A stretch of DNA of 46,085 nt. It comes from an uncultured Pelagibacteraceae bacterium. Lineage in GTDB: Bacteria > Pseudomonadota > Alphaproteobacteria > Pelagibacterales > Pelagibacteraceae. How positions within the stretch are numbered: the first letter of the stretch is position 1; each line of letters begins with the position of its first letter. The position numbers and the translations under genes are program-made. The DNA lies in contig CACBHL010000009.1 of NCBI GenBank assembly GCA_902539035.1, positions 1 through 46,085 on the forward strand, in the 5' to 3' direction. Below are positions 17,633-28,500 of the stretch, piece after piece. Below the pieces are notes generated by a model. It ran no database searches and was not told the origin of the DNA. It worked only from the letters and a program-made list of their open reading frames with translations.

Positions 17633-17731
17633 TTAAAGTAGATAGGTTAATATTACTAACATTACCAAAATAATTATAAAAAAATAAATTACTGATTTTT
17701 GTAGCGATGCTTTTAGAAACCAATCAAACAT
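17633..17731 (-). CDS. Putative 32-aa single-TM peptide (absent from supplied ORF track)
   Basis: MFDWFLKASLQKSVIYFFIIILVMLVILTYLL*; SD-like AAGGA upstream of the start; lies between tRNA-Arg and the PaaI gene on the same strand. Confidence 0.4.
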   Translation of the reverse strand: MFDWFLKASLQKSVIYFFIIILVMLVILTYLL

Positions 17732-17744
17732 ATCATTCCTTTTT

Positions 17745-17821
17745 TGGTGGACCGCCCAGAACTCGAATCTGGAATCTCCCGGTTCGTAGCCGAGTGCCTT
17801 ATCCAATTTGGCCAGCGGTCC
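17745..17821 (-). tRNA. tRNA-Arg (ACG)
   Basis: Reverse strand GGACCGCTGGCC...CTCGGCTACGAACCGGG...GTTCTGGGCGGTCCACCA; 77 nt with encoded CCA; anticodon ACG. Confidence 0.96.
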
Positions 17822-17978
17822 TCATTTTTAAAGTTTTTAAATATAGCTAAGTTATGCTATTTTTTGTTCTTATTAGCAATTTTTGTTAAATAAAAATACA
17901 GCTTTGCAGAAAAAAACTAATTAATGTGCTAAAATAACATTAAATATACTTTTTTTTGGGTATATAAAGCGTTGTAAA

Positions 17979-20900
17979 ATGAGCGAAAAATTACTTGTTC
18001 CTGATATTGGTGAATTTGAGAATGTTGAAGTCATTGAGATACTTGTAGGATCAGGCGACCAGATTAAGAAAAACGATCCCTTAATTACAATTGAAAGTGA
18101 CAAATCTAGTGTCGAAATCCCCTCAACAAGTGATGGAAAAGTAGAAAGTGTTAAAATAAAAGTTGGGGATAAAGTTTCAAAAGGAGACCTGATATTAAAT
18201 TATTCACCTTCATCCAAGACATTACTTGAAAATGATCTTCCAAAAGATACAGAGAATATAATTAAACAAGCGGAGTTAGCAATTGCAGATAAAAAAGATA
18301 AAGAGATAAAGATAAAACAAACTGTTTCTGAAAAAAAACAATCTACAATTCAAGTGGTGAACGGCAATGATATTGATCCTCCTGAAACACAAGATTGGTT
18401 AGAGTCATTATCTGCAGTAATTTCAAAAGATGGAAATCAAAGAGCCCACTTCTTAATTAAAGAATTAATAAATAAGGCTTATCGAGAAGGCGCAAATATC
18501 CCTTATACACAAAATACTCCATACATAAATACAATTCCTCCAGAGGCAGAAGTAAAATCTAGTGGAGATCAAAATATAGAGAGACGAATTAGATCATTAA
18601 TTAGATGGAATTCAGCAGCAATGGTAGTTAGAGCTAACAAAAAGTTTCCAGAACTTGGGGGACATATTGGTACATTTGCTTCAGCGGCTACCTTATACGA
18701 CGTAGGAATGAATCATTTTTGGAGAGCAAAAAATAATAAGTTTGGCGGAGATTTAATTTATTTTCAAGGTCATAGTGCTCCAGGAATGTATGCAAGAGCT
18801 TATCTAGAGGGAAGATTAAACGAAAAACAATTAGATAGCTTCAGGCAAGAGGTAAAACCTGGTGGTCTTTCTTCATATCCACACCCATGGTTAATGCCAA
18901 AGTTCTGGCAATTCCCAACAGTTTCTATGGGGCTTGGTCCTATGTTGGCAATTTACCAAGCAAGGTACATGAAATATTTAATTAATAGAGGATTGATAAA
19001 AGATGAGGGAAGAAAAGTATGGGCGTTCTTAGGTGATGGAGAAATGGATGAGCCAGAGTCAATGGGCGCTATAGGTCTTGCAGCTAGAGAAAAATTAGAT
19101 AATTTAATTTTTGTTATTAATTGTAATCTTCAAAGGCTAGATGGACCTGTTAGGGGTAATGGAAAAATAATTCAAGAACTTGAGGGAAGTTTTAGAGGAT
19201 CTGGTTGGAACGTAATAAAAGTAATTTGGGGCTCTTATTGGGACTCTTTACTTGCTAATGATAAATCAGGCCATTTAGTTAAACTTATGAATGAGACAGT
19301 TGATGGCGAATACCAGGCAGCTAAAGCTAGAGACGGCGCCTATGTGAGAGAAAAATTCTTTGGAAAATATCCTGAAACTTTAGAAATGGTTTCAAGTCTT
19401 TCAGATAAAGATATCTGGAGGCTAAACAGAGGTGGGCATGATCCACATAAAGTTTTTGCTGCATATGATAAAGCAATCAAAAACCATGGCAGCCCAACAG
19501 TTATTATTGCTAAAACTATTAAAGGATATGGAATGGGAAAATCTGGAGAAAGTGTGAACACAACCCATCAAACAAAAAAATTAGATGTTGACGACTTACT
19601 GTACTATAGAGACCGTTTTGATGTACCTTTAACAGACGAACAAGTTAGAAATATTGAATATTTTCGACCAGATGAAAAATCTCAAGAAATTAAATATTTA
19701 AAAGAAAGAAGAATAAAACTAGGTGGATATTTGCCAGAGAGGTCAACTTTTGCAAAACCTATTAAAGCACCTTCAAAAGATATTTTTAGTTTTATGAAAG
19801 TATCAACTGGTGAAAAAGAAATGTCTACTACAATGGCTCTCGTAAGAATGTTAACTAATTTAATGCGAGACAAAGATATCTCTCCAAGATTAGTGCCTAT
19901 AATTCCAGATGAAGCAAGAACATTTGGGATGGAGGGATTTTTTCAAAAAATCGGAATTTATGCTCACGAAGGTCAAAAATATGAACCAGAAGACTCTGCT
20001 CAACTAAGTTCGTATAGAGAAGAAAAAAGTGGGCAAGTTTTAGAGGAAGGAATTAATGAGGCAGGTGCAATGTCTTCATGGATTGCTGCAGCTACAGCTT
20101 ACACAAATCATGATATTGAAATGATTCCAATCTACACTTTTTATTCTATGTTTGGTTTTCAAAGAATTGGAGATCTTGCTTGGGCAGCTGGAGACAGTCA
20201 AGCCAGAGGTTTTTTGATTGGCGCTACCGCAGGAAGGACAACATTGGCTGGAGAAGGTCTACAACACCAGGATGGTCATAGTCATTTAATTGCTTCTACT
20301 ATTCCAAATTGTGTAACTTATGATCCAACATTTCATTATGAACTAGCAGTAATTTTTAGAGAAGGTTTGAGAAGAATGCATGAGAAAAAAGAAAATGTCT
20401 TTTATTATATTACGACAATGAATGAAAATTACTCTCATCCAGAGATGCCAAAAGATAAAAATACAGAAGAAGGAATATTAAAAGGAATGTACAAAATAAA
20501 AGATTTCAACAAACATAAAAAAACTAAAATTCAACTTCTTGGATCAGGTACAATACTTCGAGAAATGATTTCGGCAGCTGAAATTTTGCAAAAAGATTAT
20601 CAAATTGATAGTGAGATCTGGAGTGTTACTAGTTTTAATGAACTTAGAAAAGATGGAATGGAGGTTGAGAGATATAATTTGTTAAATCCAGACAAAGAAC
20701 CAAAAATATCTTTTGTTGAGCAATGTTTAGGTAAAACAGAGGGTCCAATTATGGCTGCTTCAGATTATATGAGAATGAATTCAGATCAAATTAGACCTTA
20801 TACTAATAAAAGTTTCTACTCTCTGGGGGCTGATGGTTTTGGTAGGAGTGATACAAGAAAAAATTTAAGAAAATTCTTTGAAGTGGATAAAGAGCACATA

Positions 20901-21017
20901 GTTGCATATGGATTAAGTATTTTAGCGAAAGAGCAACTTATAGCTTCAAAACATGCAAAAGAAGCAATGAAAAAATATAACATTGATGGCAACAAGCCAA
21001 TGCCCACTAAATTATAA
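17979..21017 (+). CDS. aceE: Pyruvate dehydrogenase E1 component, homodimeric AceE type, with N-terminal lipoyl domain
   Basis: N-term lipoyl domain LVPDIGEFENVEVIEI...ESDKSSVEIPS...; E1 core WNSAAMVVRANK, GHIGTFASAATLYDVG, AFLGDGEMDEPES (ThDP motif), SPRLVPIIPDEARTFGMEG. Confidence 0.95.
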   Translation: MSEKLLVPDIGEFENVEVIEILVGSGDQIKKNDPLITIESDKSSVEIPSTSDGKVESVKIKVGDKVSKGDLILNYSPSSKTLLENDLPKDTENIIKQAELAIADKKDKEIKIKQTVSEKKQSTIQVVNGNDIDPPETQDWLESLSAVISKDGNQRAHFLIKELINKAYREGANIPYTQNTPYINTIPPEAEVKSSGDQNIERRIRSLIRWNSAAMVVRANKKFPELGGHIGTFASAATLYDVGMNHFWRAKNNKFGGDLIYFQGHSAPGMYARAYLEGRLNEKQLDSFRQEVKPGGLSSYPHPWLMPKFWQFPTVSMGLGPMLAIYQARYMKYLINRGLIKDEGRKVWAFLGDGEMDEPESMGAIGLAAREKLDNLIFVINCNLQRLDGPVRGNGKIIQELEGSFRGSGWNVIKVIWGSYWDSLLANDKSGHLVKLMNETVDGEYQAAKARDGAYVREKFFGKYPETLEMVSSLSDKDIWRLNRGGHDPHKVFAAYDKAIKNHGSPTVIIAKTIKGYGMGKSGESVNTTHQTKKLDVDDLLYYRDRFDVPLTDEQVRNIEYFRPDEKSQEIKYLKERRIKLGGYLPERSTFAKPIKAPSKDIFSFMKVSTGEKEMSTTMALVRMLTNLMRDKDISPRLVPIIPDEARTFGMEGFFQKIGIYAHEGQKYEPEDSAQLSSYREEKSGQVLEEGINEAGAMSSWIAAATAYTNHDIEMIPIYTFYSMFGFQRIGDLAWAAGDSQARGFLIGATAGRTTLAGEGLQHQDGHSHLIASTIPNCVTYDPTFHYELAVIFREGLRRMHEKKENVFYYITTMNENYSHPEMPKDKNTEEGILKGMYKIKDFNKHKKTKIQLLGSGTILREMISAAEILQKDYQIDSEIWSVTSFNELRKDGMEVERYNLLNPDKEPKISFVEQCLGKTEGPIMAASDYMRMNSDQIRPYTNKSFYSLGADGFGRSDTRKNLRKFFEVDKEHIVAYGLSILAKEQLIASKHAKEAMKKYNIDGNKPMPTKL

Positions 21018-21018
21018 A

Positions 21019-22275
21019 ATGAAAGAGATTGATATTAAGGTTCCAAATATTGGTGATTTCACAGACGTAGAAGTAATAGAAGTTTTGGTAAATGAAGGCC
21101 AAGATATATTAAAAAATGATCCATTAATAACAATTGAGAGTGATAAATCTAGCGTTGAAATTCCATCAAACTTTGAGGGAAAAGTCAAATCTCTTAAATT
21201 AAAAGTTGGCGATAAAGTTTCAGAGGGTGATTTAATTTTAATATTAGAAAGTTTGTTAAGTGAAAGTAAAATTAAAGAGGAGACAAAAATTGAAAAACAA
21301 TCTAAACCAATTGTAGAAACAAAAAAAACAACAGAACAAGTTTCTATATCCGAAAAAAAAATTAAAGATATTTCCTCAGCAAGTCCAAAAGCTAGAAAAT
21401 TTGCAAGAGAGCTAGGTGTTAATATCAACCAAGTTGTAGGCAGTGAAAAAGACGGAAGAGTAATAGAGGATGATATTAAAAAATTTGTGTCTTCAAAATC
21501 AATAAACAATAATGAAGCAAAAGAAATCAAACCAAGTAAAATTAAGAATGATTATAATCATGCAGATTTTGGAAAAGTTGAGATTAAAGACATACCAAGA
21601 GTAAAAAAATTAGCTTCAACTTATCTTACAAATTCTTGGACAACCATTCCACATGTAACTAATCATGATGAAGCAGATATAACTGAAATGGAAAGTTTTA
21701 GAAGTTCTTTGAAAGATATTTATACTGGAGAAAAAATAAAAATTACTCCTTTGGCATTTATTATAAAAGCATTAGTCGCTTCTTTAAAAAAGTTTCCAAG
21801 TTTTAATTCTTCAATAGACGATATTGAAAGCGGAAAAATGACTTTAAAAAAATACTACCATATTGGAATTGCAGTCGATACTCCAAATGGATTAATGGTT
21901 CCAAAAATCAGAGATGCAAATAATAAAAAAATTTCATTTATTAGCAAAGAATTGAAACAGGTCAGTGAACTTTGTAGAAATCTAAAAATAGATAAGAAGG
22001 AATTATTTGGTGGGTCGATGACGATTACAAGCCTAGGAGGAATTGGCGGATCTTTTTTTACTCCAATTATAAATTATCCTGAAGTAGCTATTTTGGGTGT
22101 TGGAAGGTCAGAAAAAAAACAAGTTTTTTTAAATGGAAATTTTCAAATAAGAACAATGTTACCAATTTCTCTTTCTTATGATCATAGAATTATTGACGGA
22201 GCAGAAGCTGCTCGATTTAATAACGATTTAAAAGAAAATTTAGGAAATAATTTCGCTTATAAGTTAGCTGTATAA
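21019..22275 (+). CDS. aceF: Pyruvate dehydrogenase E2 (dihydrolipoamide acetyltransferase)
   Basis: One lipoyl domain (ESDKSSVEIPS), peripheral subunit-binding domain (ASPKARKFARELGVNINQV), catalytic SYDHRIIDGAEAARF. Start moved from 20983 to the ATG just after the aceE stop. Confidence 0.93.
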   Translation: MKEIDIKVPNIGDFTDVEVIEVLVNEGQDILKNDPLITIESDKSSVEIPSNFEGKVKSLKLKVGDKVSEGDLILILESLLSESKIKEETKIEKQSKPIVETKKTTEQVSISEKKIKDISSASPKARKFARELGVNINQVVGSEKDGRVIEDDIKKFVSSKSINNNEAKEIKPSKIKNDYNHADFGKVEIKDIPRVKKLASTYLTNSWTTIPHVTNHDEADITEMESFRSSLKDIYTGEKIKITPLAFIIKALVASLKKFPSFNSSIDDIESGKMTLKKYYHIGIAVDTPNGLMVPKIRDANNKKISFISKELKQVSELCRNLKIDKKELFGGSMTITSLGGIGGSFFTPIINYPEVAILGVGRSEKKQVFLNGNFQIRTMLPISLSYDHRIIDGAEAARFNNDLKENLGNNFAYKLAV

Positions 22276-22281
22276 TTATTT

Positions 22282-23175
22282 ATGACAAAATCTATCTCTT
22301 TACTCAGCGCTTTACTGTGTACTTTTATTTGGGGAACAACATTTATAGCCCAAGATACTGGGATGGATAATATAGGACCTTTTACATTTAATGCGGCTCG
22401 ATTTTTTATCGGTTTTTTAGCTATTATCCCCCTGGTACTCCTATTTGAGGTAAAAAAAATGAAATCTGAGTTTAAGTTTGATTTTAAAACATTTGTAATT
22501 TTCTCTTTTTTGATTGGTTTGTCTCTTTTTTTAGGGTCTGGTTTGCAACAGGTTGCTTTACTTTATACCGATGTTGCTAATGCAGCTTTTTTTACAATTT
22601 TCTATGTTCCAATGGTGCCGATTATAATTTTTTTGTTTGGAAAAATTTCCATTCATTGGAGTATATGGCCATCTGTAATTTTATGTTTAATAGGAGGGTA
22701 TTTATTAACGAATTTTTATGATGCTACAATTAGGCTTGGAGACGGTTTAGTTATTTTAGGGGCACTTTTTTGGAGCACTCATATTATTTTTGTGGGGATT
22801 ATAGTAAAAAAATATAATCTACCACTTACTATAGGTGCTGTACAAACATTAATAGTCTCAATATTTTCATTTGCTATTGGTTTAGTTTACGAGGAATTTA
22901 TATTAGTAAATATATTAAAAGAATTAGACTCAATACTATATGCAGGAATTTTATCTGGAGGATTAGCATTTGTATTACAGATTTATGCGCAAAAAAACAT
23001 TTCAGCTGCACCTGCAGCAATTATTTTTTCACTTGAGGGAGTGTTTGCTACAATAGCTGCTTGGTTTCTATTGAGTCAGATTTTAGATATTAATAACTTA
23101 CTTGGCTGTTTTTTCATTTTGTGTGGAGTACTATTATCTCAGTTACTTCCTTTAATGAAAAAAGGATATGCTTAA
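22282..23175 (+). CDS. EamA/DMT-family transporter
   Basis: About 10 TM segments; two EamA-like halves (TFIWGTTFIAQDTG, LGALFWSTHIIFVGI). Confidence 0.88.
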   Translation: MTKSISLLSALLCTFIWGTTFIAQDTGMDNIGPFTFNAARFFIGFLAIIPLVLLFEVKKMKSEFKFDFKTFVIFSFLIGLSLFLGSGLQQVALLYTDVANAAFFTIFYVPMVPIIIFLFGKISIHWSIWPSVILCLIGGYLLTNFYDATIRLGDGLVILGALFWSTHIIFVGIIVKKYNLPLTIGAVQTLIVSIFSFAIGLVYEEFILVNILKELDSILYAGILSGGLAFVLQIYAQKNISAAPAAIIFSLEGVFATIAAWFLLSQILDINNLLGCFFILCGVLLSQLLPLMKKGYA

Positions 23176-23936
23176 TAAATTAAGCTAAACAAAATTAAAG
23201 CTATTATTATTCTATAAATTACAAAAGCATTCATAGAAAATTTATTTATATAAATTAAAAAAAATTTGACCGTCATAAACGACAATACAAAAGATGATAT
23301 TATTGCAACAAACACCAAATAATTTAATTCAATAGGCTGATTTACAATATCTTTCAACCCCAAAAAGCTTGCTCCACTAAGTGCGGGAATAGAAAGTAAA
23401 AAAGATATTTTACTAGAGTCAAGTCTATTAAATTTTAAAATTCTAGCCGCTGTTATGGTAATACCTGCTCTACTTACACCTGGTACAAGTGATAAAATTT
23501 GAAAAAGACCAATGAAAATTATTGTTTGAATATTTAAATTAGTTGAAATTTTTTTATCAAATCTATTTTTATCTGCGATGTATAAAACTATTGCAAATAC
23601 AAGGGTAGTCCATGCAATTACTTTTATATCTCTTAAAGCATAAATAAAATTTGTAGAGTATAAAATATATCCAACAACTATTAATGGAATAGAACCAAGA
23701 ATAATTAAACTTAATAATCTTTTGTTATTTTTAACGTCTAATAATTCTTCTCTAAAAAAATAAATTATTGCTAACAAAGATCCTAAATGAAGACTAATAT
23801 CTATTAACAACGAATTAGACTTAAACTCATACAAGCTCGAAACCAGAATTAAATGTGCTGACGAACTTACTGGCAAGAACTCTGACATACCTTGTATTAA
23901 TGAAAGGATTAACACTTCTATTATATTTTGAAACAT
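23172..23936 (-). CDS. uppP: Undecaprenyl-diphosphatase
   Basis: BacA/UppP signatures IQGMSEFLPVSSSAHL and LVPGVSRAGITITAARIL. Confidence 0.95.
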   Translation of the reverse strand: MFQNIIEVLILSLIQGMSEFLPVSSSAHLILVSSLYEFKSNSLLIDISLHLGSLLAIIYFFREELLDVKNNKRLLSLIILGSIPLIVVGYILYSTNFIYALRDIKVIAWTTLVFAIVLYIADKNRFDKKISTNLNIQTIIFIGLFQILSLVPGVSRAGITITAARILKFNRLDSSKISFLLSIPALSGASFLGLKDIVNQPIELNYLVFVAIISSFVLSFMTVKFFLIYINKFSMNAFVIYRIIIALILFSLIY

Positions 23937-24043
23937 CGCTTCTTCGTAGCTTATAAAATATGGATTTAAAACAATTCGATTTGATCATATTAGGTATGCA
24001 TTTATTAGAAAATTGTTGAAATTCGCGCAGAGTCATCAAATTA

Positions 24044-24062
24044 AGGTCATAATTTATGACCT
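24044..24062. promoter_or_regulatory. Perfect palindrome AGGTCATAA-T-TTATGACCT upstream of gltD; putative operator
   Basis: 9-bp arms; sits where a -35 would be for the -10-like TATACT at 24067-24072. Confidence 0.5.
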
Positions 24063-24120
24063 ATTTTATACTTTATTAAATAAAATCAAGCTATAACTTG
24101 TCAAAAATAAAGAATCTGTT

Positions 24121-25560
24121 ATGCCTGATAAAATGTTAAAGTTTGTAAAAATAGGTCAACAAACACCACCTAAAAGGGAAGTTGGGTCTAGAAAACAAGA
24201 TTTTAACGAGATTTACGACGAATATATAAATGAAAAAGCTAAAGAGCAGTCAAGTAGATGCTCACAATGTGGAGTTCCTTTTTGTCAAGTTCATTGCCCT
24301 TTAAGCAACAATATACCTGATTGGCTAAAGCTTACTGCTGAAGGAAGACTTAAAGAAGCCTATGAATTATCACAAAGCACAAATAATATGCCAGAAGTTT
24401 GTGGGAGAATATGTCCTCAAGACAGATTGTGTGAAGGAAATTGTGTAATTGAACAATCTGGTCATGGAACTGTAACGATTGGTTCAGTAGAAAAATATAT
24501 TACTGATAATGCTTGGGAACAAGGCTGGGTGAAACCAATTCAAGTTAACCAAGAAAAAAATCAAAGTGTAGGCATTATTGGAGCAGGTCCAGCAGGATTA
24601 GCAGCTGCAGAGCAATTAAGAAAAATTGGATATAAAATTACTGTTTATGATCGATACGATCGAGCAGGTGGCTTGTTAATATATGGAATTCCAAATTTTA
24701 AATTAGAAAAAGAAATTGTTGAAAGAAGAACGAAACTTCTAAAAGATGGAGGAATAGAGTTTGTTCAAAATTTTGAGGTTGGTAAAGATGCAACTTTAGA
24801 TCAATTACGTAAAAAGCATGATGCAATTTTGATTGCAACTGGAGTTTATAAAGCAAGAGAAGTTGAGTTAAAGGGAAATGATTTGGATAATATTTTTCCA
24901 GCCATGGATTTTTTAACTGCATCAAATAAAAAAGGTTTAGGAGATGAAGTTGAATTATTTGACAAAGGAATTTTAAACGCCGAAGGTAAAGACGTTGTTG
25001 TAATTGGAGGTGGTGATACTGCTATGGATTGTGTAAGGACCTCTATCAGACAAAAAGCAAAATCTGTAAAATGTTTATATAGAAGAGATAAAGAAAATAT
25101 GCCTGGTTCAGCCAGAGAGGTTGCTAATGCTGAGGAAGAAGGAGTGCAATTTGTTTGGCTATCAAGTCCAAAAGAATTTAAAGGTACAAATAAAATTGAA
25201 AAATTAGTTGTAGATCAAATCAAACTTGGTGATCCTGACGAAAGTGGAAGAAGGAAACCACAAGTTCAGGAGGGTTCAAGTTATGAAATCAATGCTGATA
25301 TGGTTATAAAGGCTTTAGGTTTTGACCCTGAAGATTTACCAAAAATGTTTGAAGCAAATGAGTTACAAGTTACAAAATGGGGAACAATTAAAGCTGATTT
25401 TGATACTATGGAGACCAACATTAAAGGTGTATTTGCTGCGGGTGATATAATTAGAGGTGCTTCTTTAGTGGTTTGGGCGATCAAAGATGGAAGAGATGCC
25501 GCAACTTCAATTAAAAATTATTTAGAAAATAAGTCTTTAAAAGAGAGAAGAGTAGCTTAG
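24121..25560 (+). CDS. gltD: Glutamate synthase small subunit
   Basis: CSQCGVPFCQVHCPLSNNIPDW, GAGPAGLAAAEQLRK, GGGDTAMDCVRTS, GDIIRGASLVVWAI. Confidence 0.97.
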   Translation: MPDKMLKFVKIGQQTPPKREVGSRKQDFNEIYDEYINEKAKEQSSRCSQCGVPFCQVHCPLSNNIPDWLKLTAEGRLKEAYELSQSTNNMPEVCGRICPQDRLCEGNCVIEQSGHGTVTIGSVEKYITDNAWEQGWVKPIQVNQEKNQSVGIIGAGPAGLAAAEQLRKIGYKITVYDRYDRAGGLLIYGIPNFKLEKEIVERRTKLLKDGGIEFVQNFEVGKDATLDQLRKKHDAILIATGVYKAREVELKGNDLDNIFPAMDFLTASNKKGLGDEVELFDKGILNAEGKDVVVIGGGDTAMDCVRTSIRQKAKSVKCLYRRDKENMPGSAREVANAEEEGVQFVWLSSPKEFKGTNKIEKLVVDQIKLGDPDESGRRKPQVQEGSSYEINADMVIKALGFDPEDLPKMFEANELQVTKWGTIKADFDTMETNIKGVFAAGDIIRGASLVVWAIKDGRDAATSIKNYLENKSLKERRVA

Positions 25561-28500
25561 TGAAAAAATACATTAAGAATAAAGAATTATTAAAACAAAA
25601 TCATGTTTACTCTGACGATATGGAGCATGATGCGTGTGGAGTTGGAATTATTGCATCTACTGAAGGTAAAAAATCTCGTAAAGTTGTTGAGTATGGTATT
25701 GAAGCTTTAAAAGCTGTTTGGCACAGAGGTGCAGTCGATGCAGATGGAAAAACAGGAGATGGTGCAGGTATTCATGTAGAAATTCCAAAAGTTTTTTTTG
25801 TCGAAAAAATAGAGGTGACTGGTCATACCCATGATAACTCTGAAATAGGCGTTGGTATGATTTTTTTACCTAGAAATGATTATGAAGCTCAAGAAAGCTG
25901 CAAAACAATCGTGGAGAGTGAATTAACAAAAAATGGTTTTAGTATTTATGGTTGGAGACAAGTTCCAATTAATCCAAACGTATTAGGCGAAAAGGCACTA
26001 CAGACTATGCCTGAAATCATTCAGGTTTTGTTTAAATCATATGATCCAGAACTTACAAATAAAGATCTAGAAAGAAAAATATATGAAACTAGAAGAAAAA
26101 TAGAAAATGAGGCATTTAAAAAATCCTTAAATCACTTTTACATTTGTTCATTAAGCTCTAAGTCAATTATTTACAAAGGTATGTTTTTAGCTGAGGCAAT
26201 TTCAGATTTTTATTTAGATTTAAAAGATGAAAGATTTATTTCAAGATTTGCAATTTTTCATCAAAGATTTTCGACGAACACGGCTCCAAGTTGGAATTTA
26301 GCCCAACCATTTAGAGCAATAGCTCATAATGGTGAAATAAATACATTCAGGGGAAATAAAAATTGGATGAAAGTTCATGAACAAGAAATGAATAGCAATC
26401 TTTTTGAAAATATAGAAAATTTAAAACCAGTAATTCAACAAGGTACTTCAGATTCTGCTGCGCTAGATAACGTGTTTGAACTGCTCAATATTTCTGGTCA
26501 GCCTGCACCTCTAGCTAAGTTAATGTTGGTTCCAGATGCGTGGTCTAAAAAAAATGAAACTTTACCTAAAGATCACCAACAATTGTTTAATTTTTTAAAC
26601 AGTACAATGGAACCATGGGATGGTCCTGCAGCTATTGCAGGAACAGATAACGAATGGGTAATTGCGGCTAATGACAGAAATGGATTACGACCATTAAGAT
26701 ATGCAATTACAAAAGATAAATTATTATTTGCAGGATCAGAGACTGGCATGATTGAACTTAATGAAAAAAGAATACTTTCTAAGGGTAGATTAGGACCAGG
26801 AGAAATCATTGGTGTTAGAATTGAGAAAGGAAAAGTTTTTAAAAATAAGCAAATTAAAGATTATCTAGCAAAAGAGTACAAACATTTTAATTCTCAAATT
26901 ATTGACTTAGATGAAAAATTAACAATTTCTGATGAGAAAAATTCTTATTCTGGAGACGAATTAAGAAGAAGACAATATGCATTTGGAATTAGTTTAGAAG
27001 ATTTAGAATTGATATTACATCCGATGGCAGAGGATGCCAAAGAAGCTATAGGATCGATGGGAGATGATACTCCTCTCGCGGTATTATCAGACAGATACAG
27101 ACCTCTATATCATTTTTTTAGACAAAACTTTAGTCAAGTAACAAACCCTCCGATTGACTCTTTAAGAGAAAATAAAGTAATGAGTCTAAAAACTAGATTT
27201 GGAAATCTTGGAAATATCCTTAATTTTGACAATCTAACAAAGCAAAATATTTACGTTTTAAACAGTCCAATTTTATCAAATTCACAATTTGAGAAATTCA
27301 TTAATTTTTTTGGAAAAAATTCTTCCATAATTGATTGTACTTTCTCAGAAAATGAAAATTTGCAACAGTCTATAAAAAGACTTCAAAAAGACGCAGAAAT
27401 AGCAGTAAGACAAGGAGTTACACAATTAATTTTGAGTGATAAAGAGCTTTCAAACGTGAAGCTTCCAATTCCGATGTTGCTTGCAGTTGGTGCGATCAAT
27501 TCATTTTTAATTGAAAAAAAATTGAGAGGGTATGTTTCTATCAATGTCCAGTCAGGAGAAGCAATGGATACTCACTCTTTTGCAACTTTAATTGGAGTTG
27601 GTGCAACTACAGTAAATCCATATCTAGCTTTTGACAGTTTATATCAAAGGCATGAAAAGAAATTGTTTGGAAAATTTAGTTTTGATGAATGTATTGAAAG
27701 ATATATTAAGTCGGTAAATGCAGGACTTCTAAAAATAATGTCTAAGATGGGTATTTCTGTTTTAAGTTCTTATAGAGGAGGATGTAATTTTGAGACGGTT
27801 GGTTTAAGTAGAACAATTGTTGCAGACTATTTTCCTGGAGTAGTATCAAAAATTTCAGGTATAGGACTAACAGGAATAGAAAAAAAAATTAGAGAAATAC
27901 ACAAAGAAGCTTTTGAAAGTAGTGACACAATTCTACCTATAGGTGGAATTTATAGATATAGAAAAAATGGAGAGACTCATCAGTATCAAGGAAAATTAAT
28001 TCATTTACTTCAAAGTGCTGTAGGTTCTAATTCTTATGATGCTTATAAAAGATATGCAGAGGGTATTTATAATCTACCACCAATAAATTTAAGAGATTTA
28101 ATTGATTTTAGATCAAAAAAACTAAAAGGATCAATTGATATTTCAGAAGTTGAACCTATAGCAAATATATTAAAAAGATTTGGAAGTGGGAGCATGTCAC
28201 ATGGTGCCTTGTCAAAAGAAGCTCATGAAACATTAGCTACTGGAATGAATAGAATTAAAGGTGCCTCTTGCAGCGGAGAAGGAGGAGAGGATGAAAAAAG
28301 ATTTAAAGTATTGGAAAATGGAGATAGCGCAAACTCTAGAGTAAAACAAATAGCCTCAGCAAGATTTGGAGTAACAGTTAACTACTTAAATAATTGTAAT
28401 GAAATTGAAATTAAAATTGCACAAGGTGCAAAACCAGGAGAAGGCGGCCAGCTTCCAGGATTTAAGATTACGAAGGAAATCGCAAGACTTAGACATTCTA

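Noticed and set aside
21012-21530. 172-aa antisense ORF opposite aceF (also 19340-19561, 19682-19873, 20816-21007, 36460-36765, 37078-37365 and others)
   Set aside because: Antisense to clearly coding genes, no family resemblance; open frames opposite AT-rich Lys/Ile-rich genes arise from codon bias.
23827-24039. 70-aa reverse ORF upstream of and overlapping uppP
   Set aside because: Overlaps the conserved uppP N-terminus out of frame and has no recognisable features.
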